Positions 1 to 6,404 of a stretch of 10,663 nt of DNA are shown here, piece by piece. A program made the translations under genes and the position numbers. The stretch is from positions 1 through 10,663 of the forward strand of contig PWEU01000126.1 of NCBI GenBank assembly GCA_003554005.1. Direction: 5' to 3'. The notes under the pieces were generated by a model. That model saw nothing but the letters and a program-made list of their open reading frames with translations. It made no database searches and had not been told where the DNA came from. Source of the DNA: Nitriliruptoraceae bacterium. Its GTDB lineage: Bacteria > Actinomycetota > Nitriliruptoria > Nitriliruptorales > Nitriliruptoraceae. Within the stretch, counting starts at the first letter, position 1. Each line of letters opens with the position of its first letter.

Positions 1-779
1 AGAAGCACACGGTCAGCCGCCTGATCGGCTCGCCGCCCGGTTACGTCGGCTACGACGAGGGTGGCCAGCTCACCGAGCAGGTCCGCCGCAAGCCCTTCTC
101 CGTGGTGCTGTTCGACGAGGTGGAGAAGGCCCACCCCGACGTGTTCAACACCCTGCTGCAGATCCTGGAGGACGGTCGTCTGACCGATGCCCAGGGCCGC
201 ACGGTCGACTTCAAGAACACCATCCTCATCATGACCTCGAACCTCGGGACCAAGAACCTGACCTCCCCGGCGGTGGGTTTCGCTGCAGAGGACGAGGCCT
301 CGGTGTACGAGAAGATGAAGGCCCAGGTCGACGACGAGCTCAAGAAGCACTTCCGGCCCGAGTTCCTCAACCGGATCGACGACACGATCGTGTTCCACCC
401 CTTGTCCACCGCCGAGATCAAGCAGATCGTCGACCTCATGCTCCAGCGGGTGAAGAAGCAGCTGTCGACCAAGGGTCTCGATCTCGAACTCACCGACCAA
501 CTCAAGGGCTGGCTCGCCGACAAGGGCTACGACCCGCAGCTCGGGGCGCGCCCGCTACGCCGCACGATCCAGCGCGAGCTCGAGGACCGTTTGTCCGAGC
601 GGATCCTCCACGGTGAGCTGCCCAGTGGCCAGCTGATCGTCGCCGACCTCGATGAGGAGACCGACAGCGTGACCTTCCGCTCGGTCGAGTCGGTCGAGGC
701 GCCGGACACCCCCCCGGTGGAGCTGGCCGGTGGCGGTGACCACGACGAACACGGCAACGGCAACGCACCCGACGACTGA
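1..779 (+). CDS. clpC: ATP-dependent Clp protease ATP-binding subunit ClpC (3' part)
   Basis: This is the C-terminal 258 residues of a Hsp100/AAA+ unfoldase that feeds substrates to the ClpP peptidase; the gene begins before the window. The reading frame is open from base 3. Visible parts belong to the second AAA+ module: the GYVG pore loop (39-50), a Walker B VVLFDE followed by EKAHPDVFN (from about 102), sensor 1 in MTSNLGT (about 231-251), the arginine-finger segment FRPEFLNRID (351-380) and sensor 2 GARPLRR (543-563). 'DEGGQLTE' and 'VDFKNTILIMTSNLGT' favour ClpC over ClpB, an assignment made by recall of family sequences. The Walker A motif and the N domain are outside the window. The last 30 or so residues are an acidic, Gly/Asp-rich tail. 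The gene ends with TGA at 777-779 and is followed by a strong hairpin, so it is probably the last gene of its transcript. Confidence 0.93.
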   Translation, partial: KHTVSRLIGSPPGYVGYDEGGQLTEQVRRKPFSVVLFDEVEKAHPDVFNTLLQILEDGRLTDAQGRTVDFKNTILIMTSNLGTKNLTSPAVGFAAEDEASVYEKMKAQVDDELKKHFRPEFLNRIDDTIVFHPLSTAEIKQIVDLMLQRVKKQLSTKGLDLELTDQLKGWLADKGYDPQLGARPLRRTIQRELEDRLSERILHGELPSGQLIVADLDEETDSVTFRSVESVEAPDTPPVELAGGGDHDEHGNGNAPDD

Positions 780-797
780 GCCGGTCGTCGGCGATCT

Positions 798-829
798 GGA
801 GGGGGCGGGCCTGCGGGTCCGCCCCCTTC
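798..829 (+). terminator. Hairpin terminator after clpC
   Basis: GGGGGCGG (801-808) pairs with CCGCCCCC (819-826). The stem continues inward with three pairs (809-811 with 816-818, one G-T) to a TGCG tetraloop, and outward with 798-800 against 827-829. It starts about 20 bases after the clpC stop. There is only a weak T-rich tail (TTCCGTT), as is common in GC-rich actinobacteria, so termination is inferred from position and stem strength. Confidence 0.7.
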
Positions 830-906
830 CGTTGTGGCCGCTGGACCGTGAGGTGGCGTCCCGCGACCCCGCTCAGCTCCGGCACCCTGTCCCGGGGGCC
901 GGGGGC

Positions 907-912
907 TAGGCT
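907..912 (+). promoter_or_regulatory. Candidate -10 element for the DtxR-family gene
   Basis: TAGGCT fits the TANNNT pattern of actinobacterial -10 boxes and is the only TA dinucleotide in the 166-bp clpC-ideR gap. It would start transcription about 28 bases before the GTG. No convincing -35 hexamer lies at the expected distance. Confidence 0.4.
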
Positions 913-945
913 CGCCGGCGGACCCGCGCGCAACGGGAGGGCAGG

Positions 946-1614
946 GTGGCCCACGACCTGATCGACTCGACCGAGATGTACCTGCGCACCGTCCTCGAGC
1001 TCGAGGAGGAGGGGATCCCGCCCCTGCGTGCACGCCTGTCCGAGCGGCTGGGGCTGTCGGCGCCGTCGATCTCCGAGGGTGTGGCCCGCCTCGAGTCCCA
1101 AGGGCTCATGCGGCTGGCGGACGACCGGACCGTGCAGTTGACCGCGGAGGGTCGCGCACGGGCCGAGCAGGTCATGCGCAAGCACCGCCTCGCGGAACGG
1201 CTCCTGGTCGACGTCCTCGGCCTGGAGCACGAGTACGTCCACGAGGAGGCGTGTCGGTGGGAGCACGTCATCTCGGACCGCGTCGAACGGCGCCTCGTCG
1301 AGTTCCTCGGGAACCCCACGACCAGCCCCTACGGCAACCCCATCCCTGGCTCCGGTGAGGGTTTCGACGACATCGTCCCGCTCGCGGAGGTCGCGACCGA
1401 GGTGGTGACGGTGCACTCGATCTCCGAGCACCTCCAGGCCGACGCCGAGGTGATGCACGTCCTCCACCAGCACGGCATGTTCGCCGGCGAACGTGCCGAG
1501 GTGGTACGACGCGACGGCACCGTCGTGCTGACGCTGGCCGGCCACCGCATCGAGCTGAGCCCGGAGGCGGCGCGGTACGTCTACGTGCTCCCGGCGGTCA
1601 GCGGGGGACGCTGA
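946..1614 (+). CDS. ideR: DtxR/IdeR-family metal-dependent transcriptional repressor
   Basis: A 222-residue metal-sensing repressor of the DtxR/IdeR type; family members bind Fe(II) and then shut down iron-uptake genes. It has an N-terminal winged helix-turn-helix (residues about 4-73), a dimerisation domain containing MRKHRLAERLL and EACRWEHV, and a C-terminal SH3-like domain (about 147-217). Metal ligands known from DtxR are all present at shifted positions: Met11, Cys103, Glu106 and His107 for the regulatory site; His80, Glu84, His99, Glu161 and Gln164 for the ancillary site. Cys103 and the SH3 domain argue for the iron-type DtxR/IdeR branch rather than MntR. GTG at 946 is chosen because GGAGG (936-940) sits five bases upstream and because the protein then starts like IdeR. 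The 3' end overlaps the convergent DAHP synthase gene by 17 bp. The targets are not visible here. Confidence 0.92.
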   Translation: MAHDLIDSTEMYLRTVLELEEEGIPPLRARLSERLGLSAPSISEGVARLESQGLMRLADDRTVQLTAEGRARAEQVMRKHRLAERLLVDVLGLEHEYVHEEACRWEHVISDRVERRLVEFLGNPTTSPYGNPIPGSGEGFDDIVPLAEVATEVVTVHSISEHLQADAEVMHVLHQHGMFAGERAEVVRRDGTVVLTLAGHRIELSPEAARYVYVLPAVSGGR

Positions 1615-2698
1615 CCGCGTCGGCGCAGCGGTGCAGCAGCTCCACGGTCTCGTTCCAGGCGATGCAGGCGTCGGTGATGGACACGCCATGACGCAGCGGC
1701 GCGTCCGGTGACCAGTCCTGTCTGCCCGCGTGGAGGTTGCTCTCCAGCATCAGGCCGAGCAGGCCGTGATCGGGGCCGCGCCACTGCTCCAGCACGTCCT
1801 CGACCACCAGGTGCTGGCGACGGTGGTCCTTGCCCGAGTTGCCGTGGCTCGCGTCGATCATCACCGGCCGACGTGAACCCGTGACCTCCCGGGCGGCATC
1901 CCGGGCCCTTGCCACCGTGGCCGCGTCGTAGTTGGGGCCGTCGTTGCCGCCCCGCAGCACGATGTGGACGTCGGGGTTGCCGGTGGTGCGGACCACCGTG
2001 GTCTGTCCGACCCCGTTGATCCCGAAGAAGGCGTGGGGAGCCACGGCGGCGCTCAGGGCGTTGTGTGCACCACCGAGGCTGCCGTCGGTCCCGTTCTTGA
2101 AGCCGATCGGCATCGACAGCCCGGACGCCAGCTGCCGGTGGACCTGGCTCTCCACCGTGCGTGCCCCGATGGCCGCCCAGGACACCAGGTCGGTCTGGTA
2201 CTGCGGGGTGATGGTGTCGAGCACCTCGACCGCACAGGGCAGACCCAGCTCGGTCACCTCCAGCAGTACCTGACGCGCGAGCCGCAGCCCGCGGGAGGCG
2301 TCGGAGCTGCCGTCCAGGGCCGGGTCGTAGATCAGGCCCTTCCAGCCGATCGACGTCCGCGGCTTCTCGAAGTAGGTCCGCATGATCACGATGAGCCGGT
2401 CGGACAGCTCCTCGGCCAGCGGTGCCAGCAGACGTGCGTACTCCCCGGCCACACCCCGGTCGTGGATCGAGCAGGGACCCACGATCACCACCATGCGCTC
2501 GTCGTCGCCGCGCATCGCTGCGGCGATCGCGGCCCGGCTACCACGGACGAGATCGTGTTGCTCCCGGCTCGCCGGTAGCTCCGCCCGGACCTCGGCCGGC
2601 GTGGCGACGGGCTCGAACACCTCGACGTGACGGTCGTCGACCGGTGAAGCGGGCCCTCCGGCGGCGACGGTCAGCGTCGGATCGTTGCTGACGTTCAT
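1598..2698 (-). CDS. aroG: 3-deoxy-7-phosphoheptulonate (DAHP) synthase, type I
   Basis: A 366-residue cytoplasmic enzyme that condenses phosphoenolpyruvate and erythrose 4-phosphate, the first step of the shikimate pathway to aromatic amino acids. It follows the E. coli AroG/AroF type throughout: GPCSIHD, RTYFEKPRT, GARTVESQVHRQLASGLS, GFKNGTDG and SITDACI. The metal ligands of E. coli AroG (Cys61, His268, Glu302, Asp326) correspond to Cys76, His285, Glu319 and Asp343. Ser195 and Phe224 match positions linked to feedback control in AroG (Ser180, Phe209), while the Ser211 equivalent is Gly226, so effector choice cannot be called. ATG at 2698 is chosen over the longer open frame reaching 2902 because AGGAGGA lies four bases upstream. 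Type II DAHP synthases are usual in mycobacteria and streptomycetes, so this is the other family. It is divergent from the aldo/keto reductase and convergent with ideR. Confidence 0.94.
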   Translation of the reverse strand: MNVSNDPTLTVAAGGPASPVDDRHVEVFEPVATPAEVRAELPASREQHDLVRGSRAAIAAAMRGDDERMVVIVGPCSIHDRGVAGEYARLLAPLAEELSDRLIVIMRTYFEKPRTSIGWKGLIYDPALDGSSDASRGLRLARQVLLEVTELGLPCAVEVLDTITPQYQTDLVSWAAIGARTVESQVHRQLASGLSMPIGFKNGTDGSLGGAHNALSAAVAPHAFFGINGVGQTTVVRTTGNPDVHIVLRGGNDGPNYDAATVARARDAAREVTGSRRPVMIDASHGNSGKDHRRQHLVVEDVLEQWRGPDHGLLGLMLESNLHAGRQDWSPDAPLRHGVSITDACIAWNETVELLHRCADAVSVPR

Positions 2699-2702
2699 GG
2701 GG

Positions 2703-2709
2703 TCCTCCT
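2703..2709 (-). promoter_or_regulatory. Shine-Dalgarno site that fixes the DAHP synthase start
   Basis: On the minus strand this reads AGGAGGA, followed by CCCC and the ATG at 2698. It is the strongest ribosome binding site in the window and excludes the upstream in-frame starts. Confidence 0.85.
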
Positions 2710-2712
2710 GGC

Positions 2713-2749
2713 GGCGGAGCTGCAGGGTTCCCGTTCGGCGAGCTCCGCC
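2713..2749. repeat. 9-bp inverted repeat in the aroG-AKR divergent region
   Basis: GGCGGAGCT (2713-2721) is the exact reverse complement of AGCTCCGCC (2741-2749), with 19 bases between. On the aroG transcript it would form a stem ending three bases before the AGGAGGA ribosome binding site; on the DNA it could be an operator. It is seen directly; a function is inferred only from position. Confidence 0.5.
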
Positions 2750-2753
2750 CACG

Positions 2754-2763
2754 ACGCTACCGT
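2754..2763. promoter_or_regulatory. Overlapping divergent -10-like elements
   Basis: The decamer ACGCTACCGT contains TACCGT (2758-2763) on the plus strand and TAGCGT (2759 to 2754) on the minus strand, sharing the central TA. The plus element would serve the aldo/keto reductase with a leader of about 70 bases; the minus element would serve the DAHP synthase with a leader of about 50 bases. -35 elements are not convincing on either side. Confidence 0.35.
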
Positions 2764-2840
2764 CCGGTGCGCCGGACCACGTACGCCTCGGGTCGGTGCG
2801 CCAGGCGATCCGCCGGCAGACCGCGACCGCAGGGAGCACC

Positions 2841-3716
2841 ATGACCGCCCCCACCGCCGCAGCGTCGGGCACCGTGCTCCTGGGAGGCGATCTGCCCGTC
2901 ACCAGGATGGGCTACGGGGCCATGCGCTTGACCGGCGAGGGCGTGTGGGGCGAGCCTGCCGATCGCGACCACGCGATCGCCGTGCTGCGACGGGCGGTCG
3001 AGCTGGGCGTCGACCTGATCGACACCGCCGACAGTTACGGGCCCTTCGTCGCCGAGGACCTCATCCGTGAGGCGCTGCACACCGGGCGAGGTGACGACCC
3101 CTACGGCGGCGTGACGATCGCGACCAAGGCGGGCCTGGTGCGCACCGGTCCAGGTGAGTGGCACCCGCTCGGCCGACCCGAGTACCTACGCTCCGCCTGC
3201 GAGATGAGCCTGCGTCGCCTCGCCGTCGAGCGGATCGACCTCTTCCAGCTCCACCGCATCGATCCAGCGGTCCCCGCGGCCGAGCAGTTCGGTGTGCTGG
3301 CCGATCTGCAGCGTGAGGGCAAGGTGCGCCACCTCGGACTCTCCGAGATCTCGGTCGCCGAGCTCGAGGACGCGCGCAGCCAGCTGGCCGTGGCCAGCGT
3401 CCAGAACCGCTACAACCTGACCGAGCGGGGCTCCGAGGACGTCCTCGAGGTCTGCGCCGCCGCGGACATCGCCTTCCTGCCCTGGTTCCCGGTCGCGGTG
3501 GGGACGCTCGCGCGTCCGGGTGGCCCTCTCGACGCGATGGCGTCGACGATCGGTGCCACCCCGGCCCAGCTGGCTCTGGCGTGGCTCCTCCACCGGTCAC
3601 CGGTGATGGTCCCGATCCCCGGCACCTCCTCCCTCGAACACCTCGAGGAGAACGTCGCCGCCGCGGTGCTCGAGCTCACGCCCGAGCAGATGGCCGCGCT
3701 GGAGGCGGCCGTCTGA
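2841..3716 (+). CDS. Aldo/keto reductase
   Basis: A 291-residue NADPH-dependent oxidoreductase of the aldo/keto reductase superfamily, folded as a TIM barrel. The catalytic tetrad is visible: Asp61 and Tyr66 in DTADSYG, Lys96 in ATKAG and His138 in LFQLHRID. The NADP-binding C-terminal part contains VPIPGTSSLEHLEENV, typical of the family. N-terminal residues 22-30 (RMGYGAMRL) are the first barrel strand. ATG at 2841 is chosen because AGGGAG lies at 2831-2836; the frame stays open further upstream, but that would run into the start of the divergent DAHP synthase gene. The substrate cannot be told from sequence. Relatives are often annotated as pyridoxal reductases or general aldehyde reductases. 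It lies 66 bases ahead of mutY and may share no function with it. Confidence 0.92.
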   Translation: MTAPTAAASGTVLLGGDLPVTRMGYGAMRLTGEGVWGEPADRDHAIAVLRRAVELGVDLIDTADSYGPFVAEDLIREALHTGRGDDPYGGVTIATKAGLVRTGPGEWHPLGRPEYLRSACEMSLRRLAVERIDLFQLHRIDPAVPAAEQFGVLADLQREGKVRHLGLSEISVAELEDARSQLAVASVQNRYNLTERGSEDVLEVCAAADIAFLPWFPVAVGTLARPGGPLDAMASTIGATPAQLALAWLLHRSPVMVPIPGTSSLEHLEENVAAAVLELTPEQMAALEAAV

Positions 3717-3724
3717 GGCTCCGA

Positions 3725-3730
3725 TAGCCT
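3725..3730 (+). promoter_or_regulatory. Candidate -10 element for mutY
   Basis: TAGCCT, of the TANNNT form, is the only TA in the 66-bp gap between the reductase stop and the mutY start. No clear -35 is seen, so read-through from the reductase gene is equally possible. Confidence 0.3.
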
Positions 3731-3782
3731 CCGCGGCCCTCCGCCCCCGGGACCTCTGCCACCGTCGATCGGATCCCGCCCC

Positions 3783-4718
3783 GTGGCCTCACGTGCAGCC
3801 AAGGGCACCGAGTCGGTCCCCGCGGCCCCCGACGTCGCCACGCGTCGCCGGCTCACCGAGGATCTCCTGGCCTGGGCCGAGGGGGTCCGAGCTGATCTGC
3901 CGTGGCGCGCCACCCGCGACCCCTGGGCGGTCCTCGTCTCGGAGCTGATGCTCCAGCAGACCCAGGTCGTGCGGGTCGCCCCCCGCTACCTCGGCTTCCT
4001 CGAGGCCTTCCCCACGGTGTCGGCCTGCGCCGAGGCGCCGCTCGGCGAGGTGCTGCGGGCCTGGGAGGGGCTGGGCTACAACCGGCGGGCCGCGAACCTG
4101 CACCGGGCCGCCCAGAGCATCGTCCGCGTGCACGACGGGATCGTGCCGGACCACCTCGACGCCCTGCTGGCACTGCCGGGTATCGGTCCCTACACGGCGC
4201 GCGCCGTGCTGTGCTTCGCCTTCGAGCGGGACCACGGGGTGGTCGACACCAACGCCGCCCGGTTCCTGGCGCGCGCCGCGGCCGGTCACCGGTTGGCGCC
4301 CCGCGCCGCCCAGGACCTCGCTGACGAGCTCGTGCCGATGGGGAGCGGCTGGGTGTGGAACCAGGCGGTGCTGGACCTGGGCTCGCAGGTGTGCGTCAAG
4401 CGAGGTCCGCGTTGCGGCGAGTGTCCGATCGCCTCCTCCTGCGCCTGGGCCCGCACCGGCTTCGCGCTGCCGGACCCGGCCGACGGGACCGCCGGGACGA
4501 CCCGACACCAGCCGGTGTTCGCCGGCTCCGACCGGCAGGGCCGGGGCCGGCTGGTCCAGGCGCTGCGCACGGGTCCCGTCGAGGTGGCCAGGGTCGCCGA
4601 CGTGACCGGGTGGCCGGAGGAGCCGGAGCGCGCCCGCCAGGTCGCCGACGCGTTGGTCGGCGAGGGCCTGGCCGAGTACGTCGACGGGCAGCTGTCGCTA
4701 CCCGGCCGGGCCCCGTGA
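3783..4718 (+). CDS. mutY: A/G-specific adenine glycosylase MutY
   Basis: A 311-residue base-excision repair glycosylase that removes adenine mispaired with 8-oxoguanine. The HhH-GPD core runs from about 25 to 222. It has the catalytic Glu54 in SELMLQQTQV, the helix-hairpin-helix LPGIGPYTA (131-139) and the catalytic Asp155 in VVDTN. A [4Fe-4S] cluster loop has Cys204, 211, 214 and 220 (C-x6-C-x2-C-x5-C). The C-terminal NUDIX-like 8-oxoG recognition domain of E. coli MutY is missing. Instead residues about 243-307 begin with HQPVFAGSDRQGRGRL and look like a small winged helix, as I recall for actinobacterial MutY. GTG at 3783 has no good ribosome binding site. No in-frame ATG or GTG occurs between it and the conserved core, so it is kept. 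The stop overlaps the start of the next gene (GTGA, 4715-4718). Confidence 0.93.
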   Translation: MASRAAKGTESVPAAPDVATRRRLTEDLLAWAEGVRADLPWRATRDPWAVLVSELMLQQTQVVRVAPRYLGFLEAFPTVSACAEAPLGEVLRAWEGLGYNRRAANLHRAAQSIVRVHDGIVPDHLDALLALPGIGPYTARAVLCFAFERDHGVVDTNAARFLARAAAGHRLAPRAAQDLADELVPMGSGWVWNQAVLDLGSQVCVKRGPRCGECPIASSCAWARTGFALPDPADGTAGTTRHQPVFAGSDRQGRGRLVQALRTGPVEVARVADVTGWPEEPERARQVADALVGEGLAEYVDGQLSLPGRAP

Positions 4719-6301
4719 GCGACCGCGTCACCCGGATCGTCGAGGAGCACCTCGCTTCGGTCGGGGATGCCGCGCTCGACGAGGTGCTGCAGGTGGTGCG
4801 GGCGGCGGGGGGAGCGGGGGTGTCACGGGCGGCACTGGAGCGCGTCCTGGTCCGCGACCCACGCTTCGCCTCGCACGACGAGCTGGGCCGGCGGCGCTGG
4901 ACGCTGGTCGATCCGTCGACCACGGCAGCAGGAGCGGCCGCGGCAGCAGGAGCGCCGGCGCCCACCCGGCCGGACACCCGTGGCGCGCTGGATGCCCTGG
5001 AGCTGCGACCCTGGCAGGCCGAGGCGTTCGCGGCCTGGTCCGCCACGTGTCGGGGGGTGATCGAGGCGGTCACCGGCACCGGCAAGACCCGGCTCGCCAT
5101 CGCCGCCGCCCGTACGGTGCTGGACCGGGGCGGTCGGGTCCTGGTCCTCGTGCCCACCCTGGAGCTGCTGGACCAGTGGCGGACCAGCGTCCGTGAGCTG
5201 CTGCCGGAGGTCAGCGTCGGTCGGCTCGGGGGCGGCGGTCAGGACGACCTGTTCTCGCACCAGGTGCTGCTGGCCACCCCCCCCTCGGCCGCCGGCGTCC
5301 CGATCGACCTGCCGCCAGGCGCCGCGGGACTGGTCGTGGCCGACGAGGCGCACCGCTACGGAGCACCGACCTGGGGCGCGGCGTTGCCCCAGGACCTCGG
5401 GCTGCGGCTGGCGCTGACCGCGACCTACGAGCGCGGTGACGAGGGGGTCGCGGAGGTCCTCGAGCCCTACTTCGGCCCGGTGGTGTTCCGGTACCGCTAC
5501 GACCGCGCCGTCGCCGACGGCACCGTCGCCCCCTTCTCGATCGCGCTGGCCGGGGTCGCGCTCACCCCCGAGGAGCGCCAGGTCCACGACGCTGCCGACG
5601 CTCGTGTCCGGAGCCTGCACCGGGAGCTCGTCGGACCGCTCGGCATGCCCAGAGAACCCGGCGCGCTGCTGAGAGCGGCGGCCGCGGTGGTCGCCGCGGC
5701 TGGCGACCGCGGTCGCGACGAGGGTCGCCAGGCGACAGCCTGCCGCGAGTACCTGGCGCGGATCCGCCAGCGCCGCGACGTCGCCGCCACCGCGGCCGCC
5801 AAGCTCGACGTCGCGCGGTCGGCGGCGCCGGCGCTGCGCGGGGGTCGCTCGCTGGTCTTCACCGACACGGTGGCACAGGCCGAGGCGGCGGCCCGCGTGC
5901 TGGTCACGGCCGGTGTCGCGGCCGAGACCGTGCACGGCCAGCTCCCCGACGAGCGACGTCGGATCCGGCTGGCGCAGTTCCGCCGCGGCCGGATCGACGC
6001 CCTGGTCGCCCCCCGCGTGCTCGACGAGGGGATCGACGTCCCCGCGGCCGACGTCGCGGTGGTCCTCGCCGCCTTCCGGACCCGTCGCCAGCTCGTCCAA
6101 CGGCTCGGGCGGGTGCTCAGGCTCAAGCCCGACGGGCGCGATGCGCGGCTGGTCCTGGCCCACGCGCGCGGGACCGGCGAGGACCCGGAGCGTGGCGGTC
6201 ACGCCGACTTCCTCGCCGAGGTCGCCGAGGTGGCCGACCGCATCGACCGCCTCGATGTCACGACCCGGCCCGACGCCGTCGGACGGTGGTTGCTGACCTG
6301 A
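4715..6301 (+). CDS. SF2 DEAH-box helicase, XPB-like
   Basis: A 528-residue superfamily 2 helicase/translocase. Motifs in order: Q-like LRPWQAEA (97-104), Walker A VTGTGKTR (119-126), Ia LVPTLELLDQW (145-155), DEAH ADEAH (209-213), III LTATYER (234-240), IV LVFTDT (380-385), V VLDEGIDVP (435-443) and VI QRLGRVLR (462-469). The pattern resembles XPB-type helicases, but the family call is by motif style only. Residues 1-66 look like a winged-helix domain ending GRRRWTL. An Ala/Pro linker (68-84) joins it to the motor. About 135 residues between motifs III and IV form a charged helical insert. The GTG start lies inside the mutY stop region (GTGA overlap), implying translational coupling and shared repair work. 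No separate ribosome binding site is evident. Substrate and polarity are unknown. Confidence 0.88.
   Translation: MSDRVTRIVEEHLASVGDAALDEVLQVVRAAGGAGVSRAALERVLVRDPRFASHDELGRRRWTLVDPSTTAAGAAAAAGAPAPTRPDTRGALDALELRPWQAEAFAAWSATCRGVIEAVTGTGKTRLAIAAARTVLDRGGRVLVLVPTLELLDQWRTSVRELLPEVSVGRLGGGGQDDLFSHQVLLATPPSAAGVPIDLPPGAAGLVVADEAHRYGAPTWGAALPQDLGLRLALTATYERGDEGVAEVLEPYFGPVVFRYRYDRAVADGTVAPFSIALAGVALTPEERQVHDAADARVRSLHRELVGPLGMPREPGALLRAAAAVVAAAGDRGRDEGRQATACREYLARIRQRRDVAATAAAKLDVARSAAPALRGGRSLVFTDTVAQAEAAARVLVTAGVAAETVHGQLPDERRRIRLAQFRRGRIDALVAPRVLDEGIDVPAADVAVVLAAFRTRRQLVQRLGRVLRLKPDGRDARLVLAHARGTGEDPERGGHADFLAEVAEVADRIDRLDVTTRPDAVGRWLLT
4923..4954 (+). repeat. Short direct repeat in the helicase linker
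   Basis: A 14-bp sequence starting CGGCAGCAGG occurs at 4923-4936 and again at 4941-4954, an 18-base period that keeps the frame. It encodes the Ala/Gly-rich linker between the N-terminal domain and the helicase core, and probably reflects slippage expansion of low-complexity DNA. Confidence 0.6.
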
Positions 6302-6325
6302 CCACGCGAGGCTCGCGACCTGCGT

Positions 6326-6331
6326 TACGCT
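6326..6331 (+). promoter_or_regulatory. Candidate -10 element for disA
   Basis: TACGCT (TANNNT form) is the only TA in the 103-bp helicase-disA gap. It would give a leader of about 67 bases that contains the inverted repeat at 6344-6365. There is no clear -35. Confidence 0.35.
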
Positions 6332-6343
6332 GCGCGGCAGTCG

Positions 6344-6365
6344 CACGCGTCGGACGGGACGCGTG
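6344..6365. repeat. 8-bp inverted repeat upstream of disA
   Basis: CACGCGTC (6344-6351) and GACGCGTG (6358-6365) are exact reverse complements around a six-base loop. It sits between the candidate -10 and the ribosome binding site of disA, so it may be an operator or a leader hairpin. Confidence 0.45.
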
Positions 6366-6392
6366 AGCCGCTGGGGGCAGCGGTGGGGCAGA

Positions 6393-6398
6393 GAGGAG
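6393..6398 (+). promoter_or_regulatory. Shine-Dalgarno site that decides the disA start
   Basis: GAGGAG lies six bases before GTG 6405. An earlier in-frame GTG at 6363 has no such site and adds residues (SRWGQRW...) unlike DisA. Confidence 0.75.
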
Positions 6399-6404
6399 CC
6401 GCAC

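Noticed and set aside
901..919. A possible iron box (IdeR operator) over the ideR -10 element
   Set aside because: Only about 10 of 19 positions match the TTAGGTTAGGCTAACCTAA consensus, mainly the central TAGGCT. It lacks the expected symmetry.
502..1689. Open frame on the minus strand across the clpC end and ideR
   Set aside because: Shadow of clpC and ideR; no domain signature, and it covers the terminator.
2699..2902. A 68-residue N-terminal extension of the DAHP synthase
   Set aside because: It would cross the divergent promoter region and enter the reductase gene, and a perfect ribosome binding site precedes ATG 2698.
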